Positions 36,837 to 46,055 of a DNA stretch of 64,000 bases are shown here, one piece after another. The position numbers and the translations under genes were made by a program. The stretch lies in assembly GCF_050433125.1 (NCBI RefSeq), contig NZ_JBNPXV010000001.1, positions 558,001-622,000 on the forward strand. Reading direction: 5' to 3'. The stretch is from Roseimarinus sediminis (GTDB taxonomy: Bacteria > Bacteroidota > Bacteroidia > Bacteroidales > Prolixibacteraceae). Under the pieces are notes generated by a model, which saw nothing but the letters and a program-made list of their open reading frames with translations, was not told where the DNA came from and did no database searches. Every line of letters starts with the position of its first letter. The first letter of the stretch is position 1.

Positions 36837-39182
36837 TTATCTTTTCACCAGCTCATTGCCCACATAGATGTTGTACTCTTTAATTCGTCCCGGAGAATTC
36901 TCATCCATTCGGGGCACATACGAAAAGCCGCTTAGACTGGTTTCAGCACCCAAATCGATGATTAATAGATGAGGGTAACCGGGGCTGGTTGAGCTCCATC
37001 TGCTGTGCCAATGGTTAAATGTTTGTCCGTCGATGGCATTCTCTGCCACGCCATTTTCACCGATCGATTCTTCGCTGCTCACATAGGCGATGGTCCAATT
37101 TTGATGACTAATGGCATTCCCTTCGATGTCGAGTAAATCCAGTTCGGCAATGGCTGCGTATGGCTTTCCATCGTGTGAGCTGATTGCTTCAATGGCAAAA
37201 TAGCGGCCACTGTTATTGCCTTCAAATTTAACGGTTTGTGTTTCGCCACCGGGTTTAAACGACGACGACAAAACAGGATCAGTGCTGCTGAAATTTAAAT
37301 CAACCTTTGGACGCTTAGCGCCTGCAAAATCTTTCTCCGGTCTCAACTGATCGAGCACAGGGGTGTCGACACCTGAAATGGTCATTTTTTCAGGACCAAG
37401 CATGTCGAGAATCAGAATTTCGTTTTCCCCCTTTTTCAACCAGGGAGCTGGTACATACATGGTTTGGGTAGGACCAATGTTCCAGTAGCGGCCCAAACAG
37501 TTGCCATTTACCCAAACAAGCCCCTTGCCCCAACTTGAAACATCGAGGTAGGTATCGCCCAGTTGGTCAATTTCAAAAGTACCTTTCCATATGCCTGGTT
37601 TTTCATTCGATGTGCTTTGTTCGCTATAATCGAGCGAAGCCAGCCACTGGTCGTTGTAATCGATGTTATAAACTTCCCAGGCACCTGTTGTAAGTTCCTT
37701 ATCTCCCTCAACAAATTTGATTGGTGCATTGAGTCCCTTGCGGTCGTGTACTTCTTTGCCAAAGTTGATGCGCCCCATGGCATGAACGAATATTTCGATG
37801 GTGACTTCTTTGTTCCTCGCCGGTATGGTGATGTCGAAGTTGCGTTTGCGACGGTCCATTAAACCAATTTCTTCGCCATCCATGTAGATCCATGCAAAAT
37901 CGTTGGCAGCACCCACCGTAAAATGGCAAACCGGACCGGCAGGCAATGTTGTTTTGTACAACATGCTTCCCCTGGCCTGGTCGTAAAACTCCATATTTCG
38001 GGGTTCGTCGGTCTTTACAGCCTTTGGCAGATTTTCAAATAAGGGTGCAAATTCCGACAAGCTAACTTCAGCAAAGGTGGTAAGGGGCATGGGTGCCGGA
38101 GGTTCGGGCAATGCTGCCTCTCCGGGCATCAGGTATTTAGAGACTAAGTCGCGTGTGGCATAAAACTTAGGAGTAGTATTGCCTGCTTCGTTAATTGGCG
38201 CCCCATAATCGTAGCTCGAGCAGTCGGGTTTAAACGGACGGTCGGCCCCGGCCCAAAAGCCAAAAGTAGTACCGCCGTGGGCCATGTAAATCGAAAACGA
38301 TGCACCTTCTTTGAGCATGTACTCCATGTCGCGCAGGTAAGGATCAATATTTCCAAAAGTATGAGGTGTTCCCCAGGTGTCGAACCAACCCGAATAAAAT
38401 TCACCGCACATTAACGGGCCTTCGGGTAAAATCTCACGCAGGTTTTCGAATGCACCTTTCGGATCGGCACCAAAATTAACAACAGGGAACAGATCAGCGC
38501 GGTAACCGTTTTTCAGTGTATGTTTGGGGTTGCAGGCAAACAAGGGCGCATCGAAACCGGCGTCGAGTATGGCCTGGCGCATTTCGCCCATGTATTCGGC
38601 ATCGTCGGAGTAGAACCCGTATTCATTTTCAACCTGAACCATTAAAATAGGGCCTCCATTGCTGACTTGTAATGGTGCCAGTTGTTTTCCGACTTCTTTC
38701 AGGTAACGACGGCTTGCTTCAACAAAGCGGGGGTCTTTTGAGCGCAGCGCAATGTCGTCGTGCTTGAGCAGCCACCAGGGCAGGCCTCCCATTTCCCATT
38801 CGGCACAAACATAGGGCCCGGGACGCAGTATGACCCATAAACCTTCTTCCTGCGCCATTTTACAAAATTCGGCTACATCGGCCTGTCCTTCAAAAGTAAA
38901 TTCACCCGGAGTTCGTTCATGAAAATTCCAGAACATATAAGCACTAACGGTATTCATCCCCAATGCCTTGTTCATTTGCAATCTGTGCCGCCAGTATTCT
39001 TTCGGGACACGTGCAAAATGCATTTCACTGCATCGGATCTGAAAAGGCTCATTGTCGAGCAAAAAATCATGCTTTCCTATCTCGAAAGTATGATCGGGCT
39101 GCTTCGTTCCGCATGACGAAAGCATGGTCAATAAAGAGACTAAGAGAAAAGCAGCGGTGAAAAGTAGTTTTAATTTTTGCAT
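36837..39182 (-). CDS. GH35 beta-galactosidase lipoprotein with C-terminal discoidin-like domain
   Basis: 781 aa with lipobox TMLSSCGTK (lipidated C24). The GH35 barrel (about 30-340) shows the family strings FQIRCSEMHFARVP, GPILMVQVENEYG with the acid/base Glu, and MCGEFYSGWFDTWG with the nucleophile Glu. Galactose-binding-like beta domains follow (to about 600), and the C-terminus (about 640-781) resembles an F5/8 type C domain (NAIDGQTFNHWHSRW, PHLLIIDLG). It should release terminal beta-galactose from glycans, for instance galactosylated xyloglucan side chains. It stands apart from the PUL in this window and is transcribed alone. Confidence 0.92.
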   Translation of the reverse strand: MQKLKLLFTAAFLLVSLLTMLSSCGTKQPDHTFEIGKHDFLLDNEPFQIRCSEMHFARVPKEYWRHRLQMNKALGMNTVSAYMFWNFHERTPGEFTFEGQADVAEFCKMAQEEGLWVILRPGPYVCAEWEMGGLPWWLLKHDDIALRSKDPRFVEASRRYLKEVGKQLAPLQVSNGGPILMVQVENEYGFYSDDAEYMGEMRQAILDAGFDAPLFACNPKHTLKNGYRADLFPVVNFGADPKGAFENLREILPEGPLMCGEFYSGWFDTWGTPHTFGNIDPYLRDMEYMLKEGASFSIYMAHGGTTFGFWAGADRPFKPDCSSYDYGAPINEAGNTTPKFYATRDLVSKYLMPGEAALPEPPAPMPLTTFAEVSLSEFAPLFENLPKAVKTDEPRNMEFYDQARGSMLYKTTLPAGPVCHFTVGAANDFAWIYMDGEEIGLMDRRKRNFDITIPARNKEVTIEIFVHAMGRINFGKEVHDRKGLNAPIKFVEGDKELTTGAWEVYNIDYNDQWLASLDYSEQSTSNEKPGIWKGTFEIDQLGDTYLDVSSWGKGLVWVNGNCLGRYWNIGPTQTMYVPAPWLKKGENEILILDMLGPEKMTISGVDTPVLDQLRPEKDFAGAKRPKVDLNFSSTDPVLSSSFKPGGETQTVKFEGNNSGRYFAIEAISSHDGKPYAAIAELDLLDIEGNAISHQNWTIAYVSSEESIGENGVAENAIDGQTFNHWHSRWSSTSPGYPHLLIIDLGAETSLSGFSYVPRMDENSPGRIKEYNIYVGNELVKR

Positions 39183-39405
39183 ATTTTAAGTAGTAACTGG
39201 TTTCTTACAGTGGTTGTTTTAACAGCAAAACTACTTAAATAATGGAATTCTTTCTATCACATTTTCGAACTGTAATGTTACAATTTCCAGTTCTGGTGTA
39301 CCTCACTAACATTTCTTGCGAAGCGCAAAGCATGAACATGTTTTTTTGTGGATGACCAAGGTATTAAAAACCATATCCAGTTTCCTTCATAAGAAATCAA
39401 TCCTC

Positions 39406-40179
39406 TTATTCCATAATATCTCCTTCGAACCAGCACTTAAAGGCTTTTACCTTTTCTCGGGCAACCAAAAAATCGTCGGAACCGGCATGCTTTACTTTGA
39501 GTTTCAACCTTGAATTACCATAGGAAAATACATCGTTGATGGCCTTGAGCCCAAGCAAGTATTTTCGGTTGATACGAAAGTAGTCGGCAGGGTTTACCAA
39601 CTGCTCGATGGATTCGAGGGTTTGATCTAGCAGGTAATCTTTTCCGTCGCAGGTTTTGACAAAAGTTGCTTTTTCGAGGCTGTAGAAAAACAAAATATCG
39701 TCGGTGTTTACTGCTTTCAACCTGTCACCAATTTTTATAAGAAAGCGTTTTTTGTAGTGGTTGCTGTTGATTGATTTCCTTAGCAATTCAATTACTTCGG
39801 GCTGAAAATTCACCGTTGATTTTGAGCTTAGTTGTTCGAATTTTAGCAGAGCCCGCTCCATGTCGTCGCGATGCAGGGGTTTCAGTAAATAATCGATGCT
39901 GTTTACCTTGAAAGCCTGTATGGCATATTCATCGAACGTGGTTGTGAAAATAACAGGGCTTGTGAACCTGGTTTTTTCGAATATTCCAAAACTTAATCCG
40001 TCGCCCAATTGAATGTCGAAGAAAGCCAGATCGGGCAAGCCGTTTTCCTCGATCCACCGAACGGTGCTTTTTACCGTGTCGCATACCCCTGCAATTTCGA
40101 TGTTGGGGCGCAGCGAAAGAATTAGTCCCGAAAGTTGTGCCACTGCCAGCGGTTCGTCTTCAACAATTAATATTCTCAT
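39406..40179 (-). CDS. LytTR-family response regulator
   Basis: 257 aa. Receiver domain starting MRILIVEDEPLAV with phosphoacceptor D55 (LAFFDIQLGDG) and the conserved Lys in SIDYLLKPLHRDD. The C-terminal LytTR DNA-binding domain (about 150-250) carries LQTLESIEQLVNPADYFRINRKYLL-type sequence, including FRINRKYLLGLKAI. Its start overlaps the stop of the upstream kinase gene by 4 bp (ATGA), so the two are translationally coupled and form a two-component system. Targets are unknown; the TonB-dependent receptor encoded upstream on the same strand is a candidate. Confidence 0.93.
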   Translation of the reverse strand: MRILIVEDEPLAVAQLSGLILSLRPNIEIAGVCDTVKSTVRWIEENGLPDLAFFDIQLGDGLSFGIFEKTRFTSPVIFTTTFDEYAIQAFKVNSIDYLLKPLHRDDMERALLKFEQLSSKSTVNFQPEVIELLRKSINSNHYKKRFLIKIGDRLKAVNTDDILFFYSLEKATFVKTCDGKDYLLDQTLESIEQLVNPADYFRINRKYLLGLKAINDVFSYGNSRLKLKVKHAGSDDFLVAREKVKAFKCWFEGDIME

Positions 40180-41216
40180 AATTCGAGTTTTATCAATGGG
40201 AGTGAAACTCTGAAGAATTTGTCATTTTTCCTGATTTCTACCTCTTTGCCGCTAAGATAACGATAGCGCTCTTTCAGGTTGCTCAGCCCTATGTTGTTGC
40301 TGCTTTTTACATCGTATTTCGGGTTCAGGTTGTTTTCAACAAAAATATAATTCCGATGGTCGGTGCCCACTACAATTTCCAAAGGGTGTTCTTTCGAAAT
40401 TTCATTGTGTTTAACTGTATTCTCAATGAGCATCTGGAGAGACAAGGGGATCAGTTCTCCTTCATGCTTTTCGGAAACATGAAATTCGACCTTAAAATTA
40501 TTGCCGAACCTTATGTTTTGTAGAAAAACATATCGTTTCACAAATTCTATTTCCTTTTGAAGCGGAACAAGCTCCTGATTTTTCAAAGTTAACAGATAGC
40601 GGTAAAAATCAGCCAGTTGAATGGTGTAGTCCTTAGCCTTTTCTGAATCGAGATCAATGAGGTTGCCTAGTACATTCAGACTGTTGAATAAAAAATGCGG
40701 GTTAACCTGGTTTTGCATCACCTGGTATTGCAGGGCAATGGCTTCCTGTTTCAGTTTTTCACCCTCCACGGCTTCATCGCGCCAGGCCCTGAAGAACGAT
40801 TTGGCATAAATAATCGATGCAATGATTACAAAAACGATGTACTCGCCAAGAATGATAAAGCCGCCAAAGGTCATGAAATGCGACCAGGTGTTATTTGAAA
40901 ATACAACAAACCAGAGCCAGTTGAAGAAGAAGATGACAACTGATGTGTACAAAAAGTGAAAGCAGATGACAATGAGTATGCTTTTTACCGGTTTCTCGAT
41001 CCATGAAATGTAGCGGCGTTCAATTACATTAAAAAAATAGCCATTGGCAAAAAGTGACAAGCCTATACTCATCGAATAACCCGCATTCCATAAGTATCGC
41101 GATAAAGGCAGGTTGATCGTTTGTGCCCCGATCCACATAAATAGGTTGCCGATCATTATTGAATAAACAGCAGCTATAAAAATCTGAAAAACCTGTTTCT
41201 TTGAGGGAAGCGACAT
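40176..41216 (-). CDS. LytS/YehU-type sensor histidine kinase
   Basis: 346 aa. About four membrane helices fill residues 10-160, with no large extracytoplasmic domain. The His_kinase domain begins with QNQVNPHFLFNSLNVLGNLI, which has the phosphoacceptor His of this family, and the ATPase part has LSLQMLIENTVKHN and GLSNLKERYRYLSG. It phosphorylates the LytTR regulator encoded immediately downstream (4-bp overlap). The signal is unknown; sensing through the membrane part is likely. Confidence 0.92.
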   Translation of the reverse strand: MSLPSKKQVFQIFIAAVYSIMIGNLFMWIGAQTINLPLSRYLWNAGYSMSIGLSLFANGYFFNVIERRYISWIEKPVKSILIVICFHFLYTSVVIFFFNWLWFVVFSNNTWSHFMTFGGFIILGEYIVFVIIASIIYAKSFFRAWRDEAVEGEKLKQEAIALQYQVMQNQVNPHFLFNSLNVLGNLIDLDSEKAKDYTIQLADFYRYLLTLKNQELVPLQKEIEFVKRYVFLQNIRFGNNFKVEFHVSEKHEGELIPLSLQMLIENTVKHNEISKEHPLEIVVGTDHRNYIFVENNLNPKYDVKSSNNIGLSNLKERYRYLSGKEVEIRKNDKFFRVSLPLIKLEL

Positions 41217-41280
41217 TGCGTTTTTTTTATGAATTTAAAAATAACGATCGGCAACAAATTATGAAATAATAAGGGTGTAT

Positions 41281-41922
41281 TTATTTCGAAACACATTGTT
41301 GAAGCATCGATTGGCAATGTTCTTTTCCCCAATTGGGCAACAGGCTGTTTTCGGCTTTTGCTGAGAGAAACAAAGCATCGGCTTTTTCCAGCACTGGTTT
41401 GGCTTTGGCCGGGCCGCCTCCAAACTGCTCGGGTGTGTAAAAAATGTTACACCCTTTGAGGTAATGCGCCCTTGGATTCTCCGGATTCAGTTTTACGGCT
41501 GTGCTAAGGGCTTCATCAGCCATCATCGAAAACTGGTAGGCGCTTCCTTCGTCGCTAATGCGCATCTGATAAACCAGCCCTTGTAAAACAAATAGTTCCG
41601 ATTCGTTTTCGAAACGTTTTTTCAGACTATCTAAAATCGTCTGGACTTTGTCGAGCAAGGCCGCTTTTTCGTCGTTGGGCATGCCCTGATTGATGTACAA
41701 CATCGAAACGAACGAATAAGCCTGATAATAAGCAGGCAGCCATTGGTCGCTTTCCTTTGCCGCAATACGTTCAAACTGATTGGCAACTGTTGTCAGTTCG
41801 ACGGTGCTTCTGGCGCTGTACATTTTCTGAATGTTTTCGGCCATGGCTTGTTCATAGTTTGCTGCAAATAAGAGGTGAAATGTGCCAACAAAGAGGATGG
41901 TAAGCATGATCATTCTTTTCAT
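41281..41922 (-). CDS. Secreted TPR-like protein
   Basis: 213 aa. A signal peptide (MKRMIMLTILFVGTFHLLFAAN, cleavage near residue 21) is followed by all-helical sequence with tetratricopeptide features (AVKLNPENPRAHYLKGCNIF, and FENESELFVLQGLVYQM earlier). No catalytic motif is seen; TPR helices mediate protein contacts. It lies between the TonB-dependent receptor and the LytS kinase genes, all on the minus strand, with gaps of 143 and 64 bp. A periplasmic helper of the receptor or the kinase is possible. Confidence 0.75.
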   Translation of the reverse strand: MKRMIMLTILFVGTFHLLFAANYEQAMAENIQKMYSARSTVELTTVANQFERIAAKESDQWLPAYYQAYSFVSMLYINQGMPNDEKAALLDKVQTILDSLKKRFENESELFVLQGLVYQMRISDEGSAYQFSMMADEALSTAVKLNPENPRAHYLKGCNIFYTPEQFGGGPAKAKPVLEKADALFLSAKAENSLLPNWGKEHCQSMLQQCVSK

Positions 41923-42065
41923 AATTCTACTTTTTAGTGGTTATTACTTTTATCATTTTGTATCTCATTTTTTCCAAACAACTGTATTTCAAAAATATTT
42001 CTAATCGGTTCATGCTGAAAAAAACAGTTGCTTAACTGTCGGATTTTATGGATGAACTGTAGAGC

Positions 42066-44195
42066 TCAGAAACTCAGAAAAAGTCCTATAAAAAAGAATC
42101 GCTTTGTGTCTTGTTTTACAGGAACCAGGGTATAATTACCCTGGGCATCGGCGTTTCCCGATGGGCGGTACCCAAATACGTTCTCGCGTCCCAGCACGTT
42201 GTTCACCGAAGCATAGAGTACCGAATACTGGTCGCCCAGAAAGAAGATGTGGCTCAGGTTGAGGCTCAGATCACCGTAGCAGCCAGTGCGGCCGTCCATG
42301 AACTGAGTGCTGGAAGGATCATCGTAGCGCCGTGCCGAGGCAAAAGTGTATGAAGCACCTGCCTGTGTGCTGATTTTGTGAATCCAGTATTTTGACACTG
42401 CCGAAAAATTGTGGTTTGAAATAAAGTCTGGCGTAACGGCTTCGGGGTAGTTGCGGTACTTTCGTTCGGTGTCAACAAACGAGTAAGTAAGCCAGTAATC
42501 GAGGTTTTTAATGCTTTTTCGATCGCGCCAAAACAGGTCAATCCCGGCCGATTGTCCAAAGCCGCTGTTCGAAATATTCATGGGAAAGTACTCGTTGATT
42601 CCTTCCCAGGTGACGAGCTTATCGTAGGTTTTGTAATAGCTTTCAATCCTGAACAGGCGGGTTTGCACGCTGCCTGCCTGCCAGCCGGTAATGTAGTGTG
42701 TGGCATTTTCGAAATACAGATCACTGTTGAATTTCAGATAGTCGGTTTCGGGATTTTGGTAGTAACGACCCCATGCCGCCGAAAACTGACTGCTTTTCGA
42801 CGTTTTTACAGCCATGGCCAGTCGTGGTGCCAGGCTGGCGCGTTTCATCAACGAAGCATATTCGGCCCTGATGCCCGGTCGTACGGCAAAATATTTTGAG
42901 AACTTGATTTCGCTTTCGGCAAATGTGCCCAATGTATGATCGGTAAAGTGAAGATCTATTTCCGGAAACTCCGGGGTTTTAATCGCTTGTTGATAGTTGG
43001 TGTAGGTGTCGCTGACTCCCCAGGTTAGTACAATTTTTTCCGAAAGCTCATGTACCATGGCATAGCGGGCTTCGAGGGTCAGATCGAGCGTTTCGATGTG
43101 ATTGCCGGCGATTACTACGCCGTTGTTTTCGTAAGTGCCCGACAGGCCTGTGCGGAAACAAGATTTTTCACCCATGCAGTCACGGTAATTCACATTCGCA
43201 TAACCGCTTTTTCCCTTGTTTTCGATAGTAAGAGCTTCATTGTTTCCGTTTGGAATACGATAAGCCATATCGCCCCATTCGTAAGTGGCAAAAGCTTTCA
43301 ACAACCCGGTCGACGAAGGTTTGTAGCGGTAGGTGCTTGTGAGGTTGATGGCTTCTACCGGCTTTGTCCAGTCGATGTAGCTGTTTACCAATTTGTGAAA
43401 CGGCCCCATGTTAATGTAGCTTGCCGATGCCATGAGCGAACTGTTTTTCATGGCTTTGGTCAGGTTGGCTTCGGCGCCGATGGTCATCAATGAAAGGCCT
43501 GCAGAATTTTTTACAGCCACGTCGCTTGAGTTGAGTATCAGCACCGACGAAAGTGCCTGTCCGTATTCGGCCGAGTACCCGCCGGTGTTGAATAGCACGC
43601 CCTCGAAAAGTGAGGGGGTGAAGCGACCACGGGTGGCCACATCGGGAGTTTTCGAGTAGTATGGTTTTGCAGCCAGCAAGCCGTCGATGTAGGTTTTGCT
43701 TTCGTAGGCATCGCCGCCACGTACCAGCAAACGGCCGTCGTCGGCTGCTGCCTGTGCACCGGGCAGGGTACGCATGGCTGCCATGATATCGCCGTTGGCA
43801 CTGGCGGTGGTGTAAATGTCGAGGGGTTCGAGTATGGCCGCCCGTTTTTGATCGTCAACAGCAAAAGTGCCTGCTGTGATGGTAACGGCATCGAGGGTAT
43901 TTACACTTTCGTGCAGAACGATGGATATCTCAACATCGGCCGATGCATCGATTGTTCCCGACCAGCTTTGGTATCCTATAAAGCTGGCTACCAACTTCTT
44001 TTTCCCTTTGTCGGAAATTGAAAAATGAAAGTGTCCGTCTTCGTCGGAACTGGCTCCGTTGTAAGTGCCTTCGATGTATATGTTTACTCCTGTAAGCGGC
44101 TCTCCGTTTTTGGCTTTTACCTCACCCTCTATTTTTGTCTGGCCTGCCAGCGACGAGAAGCAAAAAATAAGCACAATCAAAATTGGTGTCTTCAT
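42066..44195 (-). CDS. TonB-dependent outer membrane receptor (not SusC type)
   Basis: 709 aa. Signal peptide (ends near residue 18), a CarboxypepD_reg-like domain (KIEGEVKAKNGEPLTGVNIYI, SSDEDGHFHFSISD), then a TonB plug (ILEPLDIYTTASANGDIMAAMRTLPGAQ and VRGGDAYESKTYIDG) and a beta-barrel ending in FFFIGLFLSF with terminal Phe. It is much shorter than SusC and has no SusD neighbour, so the cargo may be a metal complex, vitamin or peptide rather than a glycan. The downstream genes (TPR protein, LytS, LytTR) share the strand and may form one regulatory unit with it. Confidence 0.9.
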   Translation of the reverse strand: MKTPILIVLIFCFSSLAGQTKIEGEVKAKNGEPLTGVNIYIEGTYNGASSDEDGHFHFSISDKGKKKLVASFIGYQSWSGTIDASADVEISIVLHESVNTLDAVTITAGTFAVDDQKRAAILEPLDIYTTASANGDIMAAMRTLPGAQAAADDGRLLVRGGDAYESKTYIDGLLAAKPYYSKTPDVATRGRFTPSLFEGVLFNTGGYSAEYGQALSSVLILNSSDVAVKNSAGLSLMTIGAEANLTKAMKNSSLMASASYINMGPFHKLVNSYIDWTKPVEAINLTSTYRYKPSSTGLLKAFATYEWGDMAYRIPNGNNEALTIENKGKSGYANVNYRDCMGEKSCFRTGLSGTYENNGVVIAGNHIETLDLTLEARYAMVHELSEKIVLTWGVSDTYTNYQQAIKTPEFPEIDLHFTDHTLGTFAESEIKFSKYFAVRPGIRAEYASLMKRASLAPRLAMAVKTSKSSQFSAAWGRYYQNPETDYLKFNSDLYFENATHYITGWQAGSVQTRLFRIESYYKTYDKLVTWEGINEYFPMNISNSGFGQSAGIDLFWRDRKSIKNLDYWLTYSFVDTERKYRNYPEAVTPDFISNHNFSAVSKYWIHKISTQAGASYTFASARRYDDPSSTQFMDGRTGCYGDLSLNLSHIFFLGDQYSVLYASVNNVLGRENVFGYRPSGNADAQGNYTLVPVKQDTKRFFFIGLFLSF

Positions 44196-44309
44196 GGCTA
44201 AGTATTGTTTGAATACAAGGCCAAAAATGCACTGCCTGCTTTACTCCTGAAATTTTATTCTGCTGAATTGTAGAAAAACCGGGATGAGGTGTAGTTGGAG
44301 CGGATGTTA

Positions 44310-44921
44310 CTAATTGATCGTTGTGTTGTCCTCACTAAAAGCGACAAGCATCTGATACGCTTCCTCAAGATCTCTGCCAAAGCTGATGAGGCCGTCCTGG
44401 TGGCCACCCATGACAATGATGCCGCTTTGCTGCTGATGCTGTTTGAGCAAGCGTTCGATCGAAAGGGCCATCTCCGGCGTGCCGTAGGTTGCGTCGGGCG
44501 ATGAAACAGGGAGTGTGCCCGGCCCCTGTTCCCACAACTCCCGGTTATGGATGTGGATCACCGCTCCAATTTGAGTGGAATAGCGATAACATACGGCGTG
44601 ACTCATGCTCTCGGAGGAGGCACGTGTTAGCCCGGTGCAACTAAGTTGGTTGCCTTCAATGTCGACCTGCGTGACCAACGCAAGATGCGATTCGGAGAGC
44701 AGCGCCAATGCACCGGTACCCGACCCGCTAATAATGAACTGCTTTTTTTGCTGCCTAATCGAAATGTTACCAAAACCAATTCCGTCGGGCAATACACCCA
44801 GCCAGCCTTGTTCTCTCAGCTTCTGCCTGATTGAATTCAACAGGTCGAGCGTTGCTTTGTCGATGGCAATGGATGCTTCCTTCCAGCGGACACTGAATTT
44901 AATATAGCCTTCTTCTTTCAT
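44310..44921 (-). CDS. Class II aldolase/adducin-family protein; methylthioribulose-1-phosphate dehydratase or aldolase
   Basis: 203 aa of the class II aldolase family. GFGNISIRQQKKQFIISGSGTG resembles the family N-terminal GNxS motif. Zn-binding histidines are visible in VIHIHNREL and VMGGHQDG. Its stop-start overlap with mtnA (44918-44921) shows co-translation, so it should act on methylthioribulose-1-phosphate or a related deoxypentulose phosphate. Two options exist: MtnB dehydratase of the full methionine salvage pathway, or an Ald2-like aldolase of the shunt that yields DHAP and an aldehyde. No other salvage gene (mtnC, mtnD, mtnK) is in the window, so the second option stays open. Confidence 0.75.
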   Translation of the reverse strand: MKEEGYIKFSVRWKEASIAIDKATLDLLNSIRQKLREQGWLGVLPDGIGFGNISIRQQKKQFIISGSGTGALALLSESHLALVTQVDIEGNQLSCTGLTRASSESMSHAVCYRYSTQIGAVIHIHNRELWEQGPGTLPVSSPDATYGTPEMALSIERLLKQHQQQSGIIVMGGHQDGLISFGRDLEEAYQMLVAFSEDNTTIN

Positions 44922-46009
44922 TTCTTAAGGAACATCTCGTTGAGTGCTGCTTCGCTCGCTCCGCAAACACCGGCTTCGGTTATCAGTGCAGTAACCAGTC
45001 GGGCAGGGGTGACGTCGAAACCATAGTTGGCAACGGGGCTTCCATCGGGAACAATTTGTACTTTGCCGCTTTTCCCTTCTATGAATTTCACCTCATCGGC
45101 ATTGCGTTCCTCAATGGGAATTTCGCTGATTCCGTCGCTCAGGCTAAAATCGATCGACGAGGAAGGAAGGGCTACATAAAAGGGAATCTTGTTGTCGCGG
45201 GCGGCCAGTGCTTTCAGGTAGGTGCCAATTTTATTGCACACATCGCCGCTGCGGGTGGTGCGGTCGCTGCCTACTAGTACCACATCGACCATGCCGTGCT
45301 GCATGAGGTGTCCACCGGTGTTATCGGGAATTACCGTATGTGCAATGCCCTGTTGCCTGAGTTCAAAGGCGGTAAGTTTGCTGCCCTGGTTGCGGGGCCT
45401 GGTTTCATCAACCCACACATGTATTTTGATGCCCTTTTCCTGTGCCTTGTATAGGGGCGCCAGGGCCGTTCCCCAATCGATGCAGGCCAGCCAGCCGGCA
45501 TTACAATGAGTGAGCACATTCACCACTTCGCCTTGCTTCTTTCGCGAAAGATCTTCAATCAGTTGAAGTCCGTGATCGCCAATAGCACTGCAATAGTCAA
45601 TTTCGAGCTGTTTTAGTTCGGCTGCCTTTTTTCGGGCTTTATTACGGGCAGCTGTTGTATTGCTTAATCCCGTTAGCGCTTTGGCCATGACATCAACAGC
45701 ATAAGCCAGATTCACAGCGGTTGGCCGGGCTGTTTTCATGGTAGCGTATTTTTCCTGCAGAAATGCAATCAGATTTTCGTTGTCCTTTTTCTGACAAAGT
45801 GCCAGGTAGATGCCATAGGCCGCGGTAACCCCTATTAGCGGTGCACCGCGCACCGTCATGTTTTTGATCGCATTAAATGCATCGTCGAAGGTATGCAGGG
45901 TTTTAATGCTGAACTGGAAGGGTAATTTTTGCTGATCGATGATTTTTACCGTTTCCTGATTGTTATCATCCAACCAAATGGTTTGAAAATGTTGCCCGTT
46001 TATTAACAT
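44918..46009 (-). CDS. mtnA: S-methyl-5-thioribose-1-phosphate isomerase
   Basis: 363 aa, typical length for MtnA of the eIF2B-related family. MTVRGAPLIGVTAAYG is the family N-terminal signature; the catalytic pair is C169 in LTHCNAGWLA and D249 in VGSDRTTRSGDVCNKIGTY. VDETRPRNQGSKLTAFEL and IPFYVALPSSSIDF complete the signature. It converts the aldose phosphate to methylthioribulose-1-phosphate in recycling of methylthioadenosine (or 5'-deoxyadenosine). The class II aldolase-like gene overlaps its end, and a divergent HAD phosphatase starts 46 bp away. Confidence 0.94.
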   Translation of the reverse strand: MLINGQHFQTIWLDDNNQETVKIIDQQKLPFQFSIKTLHTFDDAFNAIKNMTVRGAPLIGVTAAYGIYLALCQKKDNENLIAFLQEKYATMKTARPTAVNLAYAVDVMAKALTGLSNTTAARNKARKKAAELKQLEIDYCSAIGDHGLQLIEDLSRKKQGEVVNVLTHCNAGWLACIDWGTALAPLYKAQEKGIKIHVWVDETRPRNQGSKLTAFELRQQGIAHTVIPDNTGGHLMQHGMVDVVLVGSDRTTRSGDVCNKIGTYLKALAARDNKIPFYVALPSSSIDFSLSDGISEIPIEERNADEVKFIEGKSGKVQIVPDGSPVANYGFDVTPARLVTALITEAGVCGASEAALNEMFLKK

Positions 46010-46055
46010 TGAATTGTTCGATTATTAACTTTGCGGCAATTTATAACTTTCGCTA
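46010..46055 (+). promoter_or_regulatory. Short divergent promoter region of mtnA and the HAD gene
   Basis: Only 46 bp separate the two starts. On the plus strand TAACTTTG (46026-46033) fits TAnnTTTG exactly; the TTTA at 45999-46002 is a possible imperfect -33 element about 23 bases upstream, inside the mtnA coding end. It would serve the HAD gene. Confidence 0.5.
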
